64,000 bases of DNA from DASRHD01 sp035485575 (lineage in GTDB: Bacteria; Verrucomicrobiota; Verrucomicrobiia; Opitutales; Opitutaceae), in contig DATHNW010000033.1 in NCBI GenBank assembly GCA_035485575.1, positions 76,037 to 140,036 on the forward strand, in the 5' to 3' direction. A model generated the notes under the pieces. That model worked only from the letters and a program-made list of their open reading frames with translations, made no database searches and was not told the origin of the DNA. Position 1 is the first letter of the stretch, and each line of letters begins with the position of its first letter. The position numbers were made by a program, and so were the translations under genes. This document shows positions 28,854 to 38,449 of this stretch, piece by piece.

Positions 28854-30206
28854 TCATTTCCCGATGCAAAAAGTGGCAAATAACCGGTCGAGCATCTGTT
28901 CATTATCCACTTTGCCGGAAATTTGCCCGAATGCGTCCAAGACTCCGCGGAGATCGCTGGCCAGCAATTCGGCCGGTTCGTTCGCCACCAGCTTGGTACG
29001 GGCGGCCGCAAGGCATGCCTTGGCCCGGCCAAGCGCATGGGCGTGGCGCGCGTTGATGGCGATGGCGTCTTCGCCGGTTTCGGAACGAAACGCATCGGCC
29101 TTCGCCGTGATGGCGGCACGCAATTCGTCGAAGCCAGCCCCCGTGAGCGCGGAAACGCGAACGATGTCGAGCCCGGCCGGCGGCGAGGGCAGGGCGGAAG
29201 GCGCGAGATCGATCTTGTTGATCACGGCCAGCGTGATGGCCGGCGCGAGGCGCGCGGCCAGGACGGCGGGCAGGGCGGGGCAGGGGCGCGCGGCGTCGAG
29301 CACAAGCAGGATCAGGTCGGCCTCGGCGGCGCGTTCCAGCGTCTTCCCGATGCCGAGCTGCTCGAGCCCGGCCGCCGTCGGGTTGAGCCCGGCTGTATCA
29401 ATTAATCGGATACAATGTGCGCCGAGAGCCGCCGGTTCCTCGAGAAAGTCGCGCGTCGTGCCCGGCTCGGGGCTGACCAGGGCGCGCTCGCGGCCAAGCA
29501 GGCGGTTGAGCAGGCTGCTTTTGCCCGCATTGGGTTCGCCGACGATGACGGTCTTCACGCCGGTGCGGAGCATTTCGCCATAATGGCTGGTGGCGAGGAG
29601 CCGGTCGGTGGCCCGGGCCAAGTCTTCCAGCCCCCGCGCGAAAACCTCCCGGTCCTCGGGCGGCAGATCCTCCTCGGGAAAGTCGATGTAGGCCTCGATC
29701 CGCGCGAGCAGGCCGAGCAGGGCGTCGACCAGCTCCTGCAGGCGCCGGCCGAGCGCGCCGCGCAGCTGCTGGTGCGCGGCAGCCAGGGCGCGTTCGCTGC
29801 GCGCATGGATCAGGTCCATCACGGCCTCGGCCTGGCTGAGGTCCATCCGGCCGTGAAGAAAGGCGCGCTGAGTGAATTCGCCCGGCGCGGCGGGGCGGCA
29901 GCCGCGCGCAAAGAGATCCTCGAGGATTTTTTGCGCGATGAACGGGTTGCCGTGGCAGGAAATCTCCAGCGCATCCTCACCGGTATGGCTGCGCGGAGCC
30001 TGAAAAACCGTGAAGAGCACTTCGTCCACGAGATTGCCGGCGTGATCGCGGTAATCCGCCTGGCGCGCATGGCGGGGCGGGGGAGCGGACCCGAAAATCT
30101 CCGTGGCGAGCGCCGCGGCGCGCGGTCCGCTCACCCGCACGAGGGCGAGCGCGGCCGTGCCGGCCGGAGTGGCGAGCGCCGCGATGGTGTCGCTGAAAAC
30201 AGGCAT
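28854..30206 (-). CDS. mnmE: tRNA modification GTPase MnmE
   Basis: 450-residue potassium-dependent GTPase, partner of MnmG. N-terminal formyl-THF-binding-like domain (DTIAALATPAGTAALALVRVSG), helical domain, inserted G domain with GEPNAGKSSLLNRLLG, GTTRDFLEE, DTAGLN and NKID, and the C-terminal FCIGK with the conserved cysteine. ATG at 30206 places the family sequence MPVFSDTIAALATP at the N-terminus. Between recA and mnmG. Confidence 0.96.
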   Translation of the reverse strand: MPVFSDTIAALATPAGTAALALVRVSGPRAAALATEIFGSAPPPRHARQADYRDHAGNLVDEVLFTVFQAPRSHTGEDALEISCHGNPFIAQKILEDLFARGCRPAAPGEFTQRAFLHGRMDLSQAEAVMDLIHARSERALAAAHQQLRGALGRRLQELVDALLGLLARIEAYIDFPEEDLPPEDREVFARGLEDLARATDRLLATSHYGEMLRTGVKTVIVGEPNAGKSSLLNRLLGRERALVSPEPGTTRDFLEEPAALGAHCIRLIDTAGLNPTAAGLEQLGIGKTLERAAEADLILLVLDAARPCPALPAVLAARLAPAITLAVINKIDLAPSALPSPPAGLDIVRVSALTGAGFDELRAAITAKADAFRSETGEDAIAINARHAHALGRAKACLAAARTKLVANEPAELLASDLRGVLDAFGQISGKVDNEQMLDRLFATFCIGK

Positions 30207-30275
30207 CGCCCCAAGCAACGCCGCCCGCGCGTCATTGCCAAGGAAAAGCGCGGGGTGCCCCTGCCGGCGGCGGGC

Positions 30276-31340
30276 TTATTCCGCCGATTCGCCGCCGGTG
30301 ATGACGGCCCCGCCAGTGACGTTCACTTTCTCAAGCACGGCCTTCGCGATTTTCTCAGCCAATTCGGGCTTTTCTTTCAGTGCTGCCTTGGCGGCGTCGC
30401 GGCCCTGGCCGACAAGCGCGCCTTCATAGGCGATCCACGCGCCTTTCTTTTCGAGAATCTTATGTTCAAGGCCGAGGTCGAGGAGCGAACCGATCTTCGA
30501 GATGCCCTCGTCGTACATGATGTCGAATTCCACCTCCGTGAAGGGTGGGGCGACCTTGTTTTTCACGACCTTGATCTTGGTGCGGTTGCCGATGACCTTG
30601 CCCTCGGGGGTCTTGATCTGGTCCTTGCGGCGGATGTCGATGCGGATCGATGAGAAGAACTTCAGCGCGCGGCCGCCCGACGTCGTTTCCGGGCTGCCGA
30701 ACATGACGCCGATCTTTTCGCGGATCTGATTGGTGAAAATGCAGACGCAATTCGTCTTGCTGACGACGGCCGTGAGGCGGCGCATGGCCTGGCTCATGAG
30801 GCGGGCCTGCGAGCCGACGGTGGCGTCGCCCATCTGGCCGTCGAGTTCGGCCTTGGTGATCAGCGCGGCGACGGAGTCGAGCACGATGATATCGATGCTG
30901 TTGGAGCGGATGAGCGTCTCCATGATGTTGAGCGCGTCCTCGCCGCTGTCGGGTTGGGAAACGAGGAGGTCGTCGAGGTTCACGCCGACGACGCGGGCGT
31001 ATTTCGGATCGAGTGCATGCTCCACGTCGATGAAGGCGGCGAGACCGCCCTTTTTCTGCGCCTCGGCGATGACGCTGAGGCAAAAAGTGGTCTTGCCGGA
31101 GGATTCCGGGCCGTAGATCTCGATGATGCGGCCCTTGGGCAGGCCGCCGACGCCGAGGGCGAGGTCGATCGCCAGCGAGCCGGTCGAGAGCGTCTCGATC
31201 TTCATCTTCTGGTTGCTGCCGAGGCGCATGATCGAGCCTTCGCCGAACTGCTTGGTGATGGCGGAGAGGGCGAGCTCGATGTGCTTCTCGCGCCCAGGGG
31301 AGGCGGGCGCGGCGGCTTTGGCGGTGGCTGTTTTGGACAT
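30276..31340 (-). CDS. recA: Recombinase RecA
   Basis: 354-residue DNA-strand-exchange ATPase and SOS coprotease. Walker A GPESSGKTTFCLSVIAEAQ, Walker B DIIVLDSVAALI, ALKFFSSIRIDIRR and the L2 region INQIREKIGVMFGSPETTSGGRAL are as in typical RecA. The N-terminus has an Ala/Pro-rich lead (SKTATAKAAAPASPG) before KHIELALSAITKQFGEGSIMRLG. ATG at 31340; the longer open frame upstream has no RecA sequence. No LexA box was recognised upstream. Confidence 0.97.
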   Translation of the reverse strand: MSKTATAKAAAPASPGREKHIELALSAITKQFGEGSIMRLGSNQKMKIETLSTGSLAIDLALGVGGLPKGRIIEIYGPESSGKTTFCLSVIAEAQKKGGLAAFIDVEHALDPKYARVVGVNLDDLLVSQPDSGEDALNIMETLIRSNSIDIIVLDSVAALITKAELDGQMGDATVGSQARLMSQAMRRLTAVVSKTNCVCIFTNQIREKIGVMFGSPETTSGGRALKFFSSIRIDIRRKDQIKTPEGKVIGNRTKIKVVKNKVAPPFTEVEFDIMYDEGISKIGSLLDLGLEHKILEKKGAWIAYEGALVGQGRDAAKAALKEKPELAEKIAKAVLEKVNVTGGAVITGGESAE

Positions 31341-31443
31341 GGCAAAAAGGCGGTTGAGGGTTGAAACAAAAATCTGGTGCGCAGGCTGGAGCTTTCCCCG
31401 GGCGAGGCAAGCGCACAGCACGGAACCGCGCGTTTTACGCGGC

Positions 31444-31803
31444 TCAGTGCGGCGGCGAAGGCGCTTTGAAGACAAACGCGAAGACCACTGCAAGCAGGAT
31501 CAGCCCGAAACTCACCGCGTAGTTCCACGTCAGCCGCTCGCGCAGCACCAGCCACGCAAAAACGACGAAAACCATCAGCGTGATGACTTCCTGGATGACC
31601 TTGAGCTGGTAGCCGCTCAGGCCGTTGGCGAAGCCGATGCGATTGGCCGGCACCTGGAAGCAGTATTCAAAAAAGGCGATGCCCCAGGACATGAGGATGA
31701 CGACCCAGAGGGATTTGCCCTCGAAGACCTTGAGCCGCAACTGGCCGTACCAGGCGAGGGTCATGAAAATATTCGAACAGGTGAGCAGAAGGATGGTTTT
31801 CAT
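31444..31803 (-). CDS. DUF486-family small membrane protein (DMT-like)
   Basis: 119 residues, four hydrophobic segments. MKTILLLTCSNIFMTLAWYG, LMSWGIAFFEYCFQVPANRIG and LKVIQEVITLMVFVVFAW are the DUF486 pattern, a family resembling small drug/metabolite transporters with no firmly known substrate. Its ATG overlaps the stop of the upstream epimerase gene (ATGA at 31800-31803), so it is translated with it. Confidence 0.8.
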   Translation of the reverse strand: MKTILLLTCSNIFMTLAWYGQLRLKVFEGKSLWVVILMSWGIAFFEYCFQVPANRIGFANGLSGYQLKVIQEVITLMVFVVFAWLVLRERLTWNYAVSFGLILLAVVFAFVFKAPSPPH

Positions 31804-32804
31804 TTTTTGTAGCCGTAATAACCCTGAAACCACTCTACGAACAGCCGCAACCCCTCCTCGAGCGGTGTCTTCGGCACGTAGCCGATGGCCGCGTTCACGC
31901 GCTCAAGGTTTGCAGATGTGGCAGGCACGTCGGCGGGCTGGGGCGGCAGCAGATTGATTTGCGCGGGGCGGCCAAGCAGCTGTTCGAGCATGCGCACGAA
32001 AAGCAGCACCTCCACCGGGCGGTGGTGGCCGAGGTTGAACAGACGGAAGGACGGGTTCGGCAGGCTCGCTGCGGAGGGAGCCGATCGCCCGGCTGCCGGG
32101 TAGAGCAGGGTTTTCAACACACCGTCGACCACGTCGCCGATGAAGGTGAAATCGCGCTGCTGGCGGCCCTCGGCGTAAAGATCGATCGGCCGGCCTTCAC
32201 AGATGGCCTGTGCAAAGAGGGTGGGGGCGGTGTCTGGCCGGCCCCACGGCCCGTAGACGTTGAAGAAGCGCAGGCCGGTGAGGTTGAGGCCAAAAAGGTG
32301 CGCATAGCTGTGCGCCATCACCTCGTTGCTCTTTTTCGTGGCGCCATAAAACGAGAGGGGGTGGCTGGTGTCGTCGTCCTCCGCAAAAGGCACTTTCGCC
32401 GTCGCGCCGTAAACGCTGCTCGACGAGGCGAAGACGCAGTGCTTCGGCGGGTGCGCGCGGCAGGCCTCCAGGACATTGCAAAAGCCGACGAGGTTGCTCT
32501 GCACGTAGGCCGCGGGATTTTGCGCGCTGTAGCGGACGTTGGCCTGCGCGCCAAGGTGCACCACATAGTCGGGCCGGAAGTTTTTGAAAATCCCGCCGAA
32601 TCCCGCCGCGTCCGCAAAATCCGCTTTCATGAAACGAAAGCTCTCCAGCCGCTCCAGCTCCGCCAGCCGCGCGCGCTTCAGCTCGACCGAGTAATAATCA
32701 CCCAGGTTGTCGAGGCCGAGCACCTCGCAACGCTGCGTGGACGCAAGTCTTTGGCAGACATGAAAGCCGATGAAGCCAGCCGCCCCGGTCACGAGGATTT
32801 TCAT
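31800..32804 (-). CDS. NAD-dependent UDP-glucuronate 4-epimerase-like protein
   Basis: 334-residue extended SDR. NAD motif VTGAAGFIGFHVCQRL, GLDNLGDYYSVELKRARL (the segment that marks UDP-glucuronate epimerases), YVVHLGAQANVRYS, SSSSVYG, catalytic FYGATKKSNEVMA (YxxxK), FFNVYGPWGRPDTAP and RDFTFIGDVVDG. It should interconvert UDP-glucuronate and UDP-galacturonate for surface polysaccharide. No glycosyltransferases are adjacent; it is coupled to a DUF486 membrane protein. Confidence 0.82.
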   Translation of the reverse strand: MKILVTGAAGFIGFHVCQRLASTQRCEVLGLDNLGDYYSVELKRARLAELERLESFRFMKADFADAAGFGGIFKNFRPDYVVHLGAQANVRYSAQNPAAYVQSNLVGFCNVLEACRAHPPKHCVFASSSSVYGATAKVPFAEDDDTSHPLSFYGATKKSNEVMAHSYAHLFGLNLTGLRFFNVYGPWGRPDTAPTLFAQAICEGRPIDLYAEGRQQRDFTFIGDVVDGVLKTLLYPAAGRSAPSAASLPNPSFRLFNLGHHRPVEVLLFVRMLEQLLGRPAQINLLPPQPADVPATSANLERVNAAIGYVPKTPLEEGLRLFVEWFQGYYGYKK

Positions 32805-32950
32805 TTTGAGGCGTGCCTACCGCATGTCGCGCAGGGGGGCTAGGAAAATCGCGCCCGGGCGCCCTGTGAAAAATTTCCAAACTTCCTCTTGAATGCCCGC
32901 AATCCGCTCCTATAGGTTGCAACACTTTTCACCTCGGTCATCGTTCTTGC

Positions 32951-33286
32951 ATGAAGATCAAAGCCTATCTCAAACCGTCCTGCGGCTGGTCCAATGGCGT
33001 CCGCGCCATCCTGCGCAAACACAATCTCCCCTACGATGACATCGATATCATCAACAACCGCACGAACTACGAGGAGATGGTGCGCAAGTCCGGCCAGCCC
33101 CTTTCGCCCTGCGTCGAGATCGACGGCGTCATGCTGGCCGACATCTCCGGCGAGGAAGTCGAAAACTACCTCCTGGCCAACGATCTTGTGAAACCCAGCG
33201 ATGCCGAAGCCGACGCGCCGACCAACGCCGCCTGCTCCGACGAGGAACACGCCAAAATGGCCACCAAAACGATCCGTTTCTTCTGA
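32951..33286 (+). CDS. Glutaredoxin-like protein with CGWS active site
   Basis: 111 residues of thioredoxin-fold glutaredoxin: YLKPSCGWSNGVRAILRKHNLPYDDIDI, the cis-Pro segment SGQPLSPCVEIDG and MLADISGEEV. The usual CPYC or CGFS motif is replaced by CGWS at residues 11-14, so only one active cysteine remains; a second Cys follows in SPCVEI. A C-terminal tail (about 85-111) with DAPTNAACSDEEHAK is extra. It may act in Fe-S delivery or deglutathionylation rather than as a dithiol reductase. Followed by a strong terminator. Confidence 0.78.
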   Translation: MKIKAYLKPSCGWSNGVRAILRKHNLPYDDIDIINNRTNYEEMVRKSGQPLSPCVEIDGVMLADISGEEVENYLLANDLVKPSDAEADAPTNAACSDEEHAKMATKTIRFF

Positions 33287-33317
33287 CGCTGAGAGCACGC
33301 CGCACATAATCCTCCCC

Positions 33318-33354
33318 GGCCGCTCTCGCGTTAACCGAGACCGGCCCTTTTTTT
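33318..33354 (+). terminator. Rho-independent terminator after the glutaredoxin gene
   Basis: GGCC (33318-33321) and TCTCG (33324-33328) pair with CGAGA (33336-33340) and GGCC (33343-33346) across a 7-base loop, followed by seven T residues (33348-33354). It lies 32 bp past the glutaredoxin stop and before gltB. Confidence 0.75.
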
Positions 33355-33409
33355 GCCCGCGCATCACGCCGCCGCCCACCTTCCGACCCAACACCAGCCC
33401 GCTTCCGTC

Positions 33410-36400
33410 ATGACCAAGCCCATTCCCTCGCCGCTTTACCGTTCCGATTTCGAGCACGACGCGTGCGGTGTCGGCTTCATCGCCAAGCTCTCCGGCGAGC
33501 GCAGTTATGACGTCATCAACCGCACGATCGCCGCGCTCAAGTCCCTCGCGCACCGCGGCGCCATCGACGCCGATGCCGTCACGGGCGACGGCGCGGGCCT
33601 GCTCACCCAGGTCCCCGTCGAGCTCCTGCGCGAAACGCTGGCCAAGCAGAAGAAAACCCTCCTGCGCGACGCCGACCTCGGCGTGGGCATGATCTTTTTG
33701 CCGCGCACCGACGAATCGGCCCAGGTCGCCTGCCGCAAGATCGTGGAGCAGTCCGTGAAGGCGGAGGGCCTCACCTTCCTCTGCTGGCGCGACGTGCCCA
33801 CCGACGACACCTGCCTCGGCCGCAAGGCCATCGAGACCAAGCCGCTCATCGTGCAGGCCCTCGTCGCACGCAAGGACGACATCAGCGACGACGAGTTCGA
33901 GCGCCGCCTTTTTCTCGTGCAGAAGGTCGCCGAACGCCGCGCCCTCGAGACCAAGATCGAAGGCTTCTACATCTGCTCCTTCTCGTCGCGCACCATCGTT
34001 TACAAGGGGCTGCTCAACGCCCCACAGGTGCGGAAGTTCTTCGACGACCTCAAGTCGCCGAAATTCCTCACCTCCTTCGCCATTTTCCACCAGCGCTACT
34101 CGACCAACACCTTCCCGCAGTGGCATCTCGCACATCCGTTCCGCATGCTCGCGCACAACGGCGAGATCAACACCATCCGCGGCAACCGCTACCTCATGCG
34201 CGCCCGCGAGCGCAGCACCGCCTACGGCGTGTGGGGCGAGCGCTTTTCCGACCTGCGCCCGCTCGTGCAGCCGGACATGAGCGACTCGGCCTCGTTCGAC
34301 AACGCCCTCCAGCTGCTCACCCTCGGCGGCCGCTCACCGCTGCACGCGTGCCTCATGATGATGCCGCCCGCGTGGGAGAAGGACAAGAAGCTCTCGCCGG
34401 AGGCGCGCGCCTTCTTCCGCTACCATTCCTGCATGCTCGAGTCATGGGATGGCCCGGCCGCCATGGTCTTCACCGACGGCCGCATCGTCGGCGCCGCACT
34501 CGACCGCAACGGCCTGCGCCCCGCCCGCTACAAGATTTTTGACGACGGCTACGTCATGCTCGCCAGCGAGGCCGGCCTCGTCTTCGACTGGCCCGGCAAG
34601 GTCATCCGCAGCGGCCGCCTCGGGCCCGGCCGCATGCTCGCGGTCGATCTCGTCGAGCACAAGTTCTACACCGACGAGGAACTCAAGGCGAAGTTCACCG
34701 ACCAGCCGCACTTCCGCACTTGGTGCGACGAGCACCTCGTCAACCTGCACAAGTTCGCCGCCGACAAGCCGGCCGCTCCCGCCGTCGCACCCGCGTTCCT
34801 GCAACAGGTCGCCTTCGGCTACGACTCCGAGGAGATCGAGCTTGTGCTCACGTCACTCGCCGAGGGCAACGAGCCCACCGGCTCGATGGGCGACGACACC
34901 CCGCTGGCCGTGCTTTCGCGCCGCCCGCGCCTGCTCTACACCTATTTCAAGCAGCTCTTCGCGCAGGTCACCAACCCGCCGATCGACTCCATCCGCGAAA
35001 AGTCCGTCATGTCGCTCACCATGTTCCTCGGCGGGCGGCTCGGCCTGTTCGAGGAATTCCCCAAGACCAGCGGCTTTGTCGAAATCGACTCGCCACTGCT
35101 CAGCGAACGCGAGCTGGCCGCGCTTTTCGACGTGCCTTTCCTGAAGAACCGCGTCGTGCGCCTGAACGCGCTCTTCGACGCCGCGGCCGGGCCCGACGGC
35201 CTCGAGGCCGCCGTCAAGGACCTCGCCCAGCGCGCGCAGGCCGCCGTCGAGGCCAACAACGCCAAGCTCCTCATTATCTCCGACCGCGGCATCTCGGCCG
35301 AGAAGGCCGGCATTCCCATGCTCCTCGCCGTCGGCGCCGTGCACCAGCAGCTCGTGCGCGCCGGCCTGCGCCTGAAGTGCGACCTCGTGGCCGAGACCGG
35401 CGAGGCCCGCGACGTTCACCATCTCGCCTGCCTGCTCGGCTTCGGCTGCAACGCCGTGCATCCCTACCTCGCGCTCGACGTCGTCACCGACCTCGCCGCG
35501 ACCAGCAAGACGTCGAAGCCCGTCGCGCCCGAACAGGCGCGCAAGAACTACAAGGACGCGCTCGACGCCGGCCTGCTCAAGATCATGGCCAAGATGGGCA
35601 TCTCGACGCTGCTCAGCTACCGCGGCGCGCAGATCTTCGAGGCGCTCGGCATCAGCCACAAGGTCATTGACGAATGCTTCTACGGCACGCCGTCGCCCAT
35701 TGGCGGCATCGACTATCTCCAGATCGCCGAGGAGACGCTGCGCCGCCACCAGCGCGCGTTTGCCCCGCCGGCCGCACCCGCCGAGGCGCCAGCCGACGCC
35801 GCTGCGCTGCACAACGAGGGCTATTATCGCGTGAACAAGAAGGGCGACGGCGAGTTCCACGGCTGGAACCCGAAGATCATCGCCGCGATGAACAAGTTCA
35901 CCAAGAGCGGCAGCGCCGAGGATTTCGCCGGCTGGAAGACCAACGCCGATGACCATCAGCCCGTCGCGCTGAAGGATTTGCTGAAACTCCGCTTCGGCGC
36001 CCGCCCGCCCGTGCCCATCGAGGAGGTCGAGTCCATCGAGGAAATCCGCCGCCGCTTCACCACCGCCGGCATGTCGCTCGGCGCGCTTTCACCCGAGGCC
36101 CACGAGACGCTCGCCATCGCCATGAACCGCATCGGCGGCAAGTCCAACAGCGGCGAGGGCGGCGAGGACCCGCGGCGTTTCTCCCTGCTCGAAAACGGCG
36201 ACAACGCCAACAGCGCCATCAAGCAGGTCGCGTCCGGCCGCTTCGGCGTCACCGCCGAGTATCTCGCCAACGCCAAGGAAATCGAAATCAAGATGGCCCA
36301 GGGCGCCAAGCCCGGCGAGGGCGGCCAGCTGCCCGGCCACAAGGTCTCGCCGCTCATCGCCCGCCTCCGCCATTCCGTGCCCGGCGTCATGCTCATCTCG

Positions 36401-37963
36401 CCGCCGCCGCACCACGACATTTACTCCATCGAGGATCTCGCGCAGCTCATCTTCGACCTGAAGGAAGTGAACCCGCGCGCCAAGGTCTGCGTGAAGCTCG
36501 TCTCCTCGTCCGGCGTCGGCACCGTCGCCGCCGGCGTGGCCAAGGCCTACGCCGACGTCGTCCTCATCTCCGGCCACGAAGGCGGCACGGGCGCCTCGCC
36601 GCTCGCCTCGATCAAGAACGCCGGCTCCGCCTGGGAAATCGGCGTCGCCGAGGCCCACCAGGTGCTCATGATGAACGGCCTCCGCGGCCGCGTCGTGCTC
36701 CGCACCGACGGCGGCATGAAGACCGGCCGCGACATCATCATCGCCTCCCTGCTCGGCGCCGAGGAGTTCAACTTCGGCACCGCCGCGCTCATCGCCGCGG
36801 GCTGCGCGATGTTCCGCGTCTGCCATCTGAACACCTGCCCGGTCGGCGTCGCCACCCAGCGCGAGGACCTCCGCGCGAAGTTCCGCGGCAAGCCCGAGAA
36901 CGTCATCAACTACTTCAACGCCATCGCCGAGGACGTGCGCCAGTACCTCGCCAAGCTCGGCTACCGCACGCTCAACGAGGTCATCGGCCACACCGAGCTG
37001 CTCGAGCAGACCGACGATCCGTCGAACCCGAAGACCCGCCTGCTCAACCTCGGCGGCCTCCTCCACAATCCCGACCCGACCGGCGAACTCGACCGCTACC
37101 ACACGCGCGAGCGCAACGAGCGTTTCGGCAGCGAGGGCTCGCTCGACGAGGCCATCCTGCAGGAGGCGCGCGACGTCATCCTCGGCAAGAGCGCGCGCCT
37201 CGTCGCCCGCTACGCCATCACCAACATCAACCGCGACATTGGCACGCACCTCTCCGGCCAGATCGCCTACCAGCGCGGCAACCACTCGCTGCCGTCCGGC
37301 ACCATCGACCTGACCTTCACCGGCAGCGCCGGCCAGAGCTTCGGCGCGTTCCTCGTCGACGGCATCCGCCTCACGCTCAACGGCGAGGCCAACGACTACG
37401 TCGGCAAGGGCATCGCCGGCGGCGAGATCGTCATCCGCCCCTCGCGCAGCGTCGCCTACCCGTGGCACGAGAACGTCATTATCGGCAACACCTGCCTCTA
37501 CGGCGCCACCGGCGGCCTGCTCTTTGCCGCGGGCCGCGCCGGCGAGCGCTTCGCCGTGCGCAACTCCGGCGCCACCGCGGTCGTCGAGGGCCTGGGCGAA
37601 CACGGCTGCGAATACATGACCCGCGGCCTCGCCGTCATCCTCGGCCCCACCGGCCGGAATTTCGGCGCCGGCATGAGCGGCGGCCTGGCCTTCGTTTACG
37701 ACGAGGCCGGCGACTTCTCCGACAACATCAACCCTGCGATGATCGGCCTCGAACGCCTCAACAACGAGGACGAGATCGGAAGCCTGAAGAAGCTCATCGC
37801 CGTGCACGCGCAGCTCACCACCAGCCCGCATGCGAAGAAGCTGCTCGAAACCTGGGAAACGACCGTGGCCAAGTTCTGGAAGGTGATCCCGCATCCGCCG
37901 ACCGCCGAAACGCCGAAGCCGTTCTATCAGTTCGACGCCGTCAAGCTGCCCGTGGGCGTGTGA
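33410..37963 (+). CDS. gltB: Glutamate synthase large subunit
   Basis: 1517-residue ferredoxin- or NADPH-linked GOGAT large chain: glutamine plus 2-oxoglutarate to two glutamates. Order: class-II glutaminase (catalytic Cys in HDACGVGFIAKL after a short propeptide), central domain, FMN-binding synthase domain with GEGGEDPRRF and KPGEGGQLPGHKV, ISGHEGGTGASPL, the 3Fe-4S cysteines in AAGCAMFRVCHLNTCPVGVATQ, and the C-terminal beta-helix GXGXG domain (GNTCLYGATGGLLFAAGRAGERFAVRNSG region). ATG 33410 begins MTKPIPSPLYRS. The small subunit gltD is not adjacent; downstream lies the cassette array. Confidence 0.97.
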   Translation: MTKPIPSPLYRSDFEHDACGVGFIAKLSGERSYDVINRTIAALKSLAHRGAIDADAVTGDGAGLLTQVPVELLRETLAKQKKTLLRDADLGVGMIFLPRTDESAQVACRKIVEQSVKAEGLTFLCWRDVPTDDTCLGRKAIETKPLIVQALVARKDDISDDEFERRLFLVQKVAERRALETKIEGFYICSFSSRTIVYKGLLNAPQVRKFFDDLKSPKFLTSFAIFHQRYSTNTFPQWHLAHPFRMLAHNGEINTIRGNRYLMRARERSTAYGVWGERFSDLRPLVQPDMSDSASFDNALQLLTLGGRSPLHACLMMMPPAWEKDKKLSPEARAFFRYHSCMLESWDGPAAMVFTDGRIVGAALDRNGLRPARYKIFDDGYVMLASEAGLVFDWPGKVIRSGRLGPGRMLAVDLVEHKFYTDEELKAKFTDQPHFRTWCDEHLVNLHKFAADKPAAPAVAPAFLQQVAFGYDSEEIELVLTSLAEGNEPTGSMGDDTPLAVLSRRPRLLYTYFKQLFAQVTNPPIDSIREKSVMSLTMFLGGRLGLFEEFPKTSGFVEIDSPLLSERELAALFDVPFLKNRVVRLNALFDAAAGPDGLEAAVKDLAQRAQAAVEANNAKLLIISDRGISAEKAGIPMLLAVGAVHQQLVRAGLRLKCDLVAETGEARDVHHLACLLGFGCNAVHPYLALDVVTDLAATSKTSKPVAPEQARKNYKDALDAGLLKIMAKMGISTLLSYRGAQIFEALGISHKVIDECFYGTPSPIGGIDYLQIAEETLRRHQRAFAPPAAPAEAPADAAALHNEGYYRVNKKGDGEFHGWNPKIIAAMNKFTKSGSAEDFAGWKTNADDHQPVALKDLLKLRFGARPPVPIEEVESIEEIRRRFTTAGMSLGALSPEAHETLAIAMNRIGGKSNSGEGGEDPRRFSLLENGDNANSAIKQVASGRFGVTAEYLANAKEIEIKMAQGAKPGEGGQLPGHKVSPLIARLRHSVPGVMLISPPPHHDIYSIEDLAQLIFDLKEVNPRAKVCVKLVSSSGVGTVAAGVAKAYADVVLISGHEGGTGASPLASIKNAGSAWEIGVAEAHQVLMMNGLRGRVVLRTDGGMKTGRDIIIASLLGAEEFNFGTAALIAAGCAMFRVCHLNTCPVGVATQREDLRAKFRGKPENVINYFNAIAEDVRQYLAKLGYRTLNEVIGHTELLEQTDDPSNPKTRLLNLGGLLHNPDPTGELDRYHTRERNERFGSEGSLDEAILQEARDVILGKSARLVARYAITNINRDIGTHLSGQIAYQRGNHSLPSGTIDLTFTGSAGQSFGAFLVDGIRLTLNGEANDYVGKGIAGGEIVIRPSRSVAYPWHENVIIGNTCLYGATGGLLFAAGRAGERFAVRNSGATAVVEGLGEHGCEYMTRGLAVILGPTGRNFGAGMSGGLAFVYDEAGDFSDNINPAMIGLERLNNEDEIGSLKKLIAVHAQLTTSPHAKKLLETWETTVAKFWKVIPHPPTAETPKPFYQFDAVKLPVGV

Positions 37964-38040
37964 GCGTCGACGACGACACGGACTGGGCTTTATGCGAAAA
38001 ATACCTGCAAAAAATCAACTGAATTAAGGCGAATAATATT

Positions 38041-38047
38041 GTTCGGC
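38041..38047 (+). other. Left boundary core (GTTCGGC) of the cassette array
   Basis: GTTCGGC here is identical to the right-hand core of the first 61-bp element at 38458-38464. In integron cassettes recombination occurs after the first G of GTT. This site lies 78 bp after the gltB stop and marks where cassette-like DNA of visibly lower GC begins. No complementary GCCGAAC precedes it, as expected for a simple or secondary insertion site. Confidence 0.55.
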
Positions 38048-38062
38048 GAAGAAAGAATTCTA

Positions 38063-38449
38063 GTGCACGACGCCATTTATCAAAAGCTCGTTGATTTTGC
38101 AAAGACCGCGAAGCTCACCTTCTACAGCGAGATCGCTCCACTCGCCGACCTCTCGATGGATCTTCCGGAGGATCGAGCCAAGATTTCTGAGATCTTGGAG
38201 GAAATAGGACGACATGAAGAGAAAGAAGATCGACCCATGCTCACTGCGATAGTGATTCACGCAGGCGGAGACAATAATCCCGGCAACGGCTTTTTCGAGC
38301 TAGCCAAGAGCCTCGGTAGATATGGAGGCTCCAAGAATGAGCAACGTCGAGTTGAGTTCTGGGTAAAGCAAGTAGCAGAGACGCACGCGTTCTGGCAGAA
38401 AAAGCCGAACCAGTCGCTACAGCCAACGCCGCCGAGCCGGCGTGGCTGA
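38063..38449 (+). CDS. Cassette-borne hypothetical protein 1
   Basis: 128 residues from GTG 38063 (an in-frame TTG lies at 38039 within the boundary core). The sequence has YQKLVDFAKTAKLTFYSEIAPL, a possible HTH-like segment, and RPMLTAIVIHAGGDNNPGNGFFELAKSLG, a recognisable but unnamed family motif seen in small proteins with no settled function. The last 14 residues (PNQSLQPTPPSRRG) are encoded by the 61-bp recombination-like element, so the native domain probably ends near FWQKK. Lower GC than gltB and single-gene spacing support acquisition as a cassette. Confidence 0.6.
   Translation: MHDAIYQKLVDFAKTAKLTFYSEIAPLADLSMDLPEDRAKISEILEEIGRHEEKEDRPMLTAIVIHAGGDNNPGNGFFELAKSLGRYGGSKNEQRRVEFWVKQVAETHAFWQKKPNQSLQPTPPSRRG

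Noticed and set aside
36089..37894. 601-codon minus-strand frame opposite gltB
   Set aside because: Antisense shadow of an unmistakable glutamate synthase gene.
37964..38040. Possible attI or integrase remnant left of the cassette array
   Set aside because: Only the GTTCGGC core is present; no integrase frame or paired binding sites could be seen.
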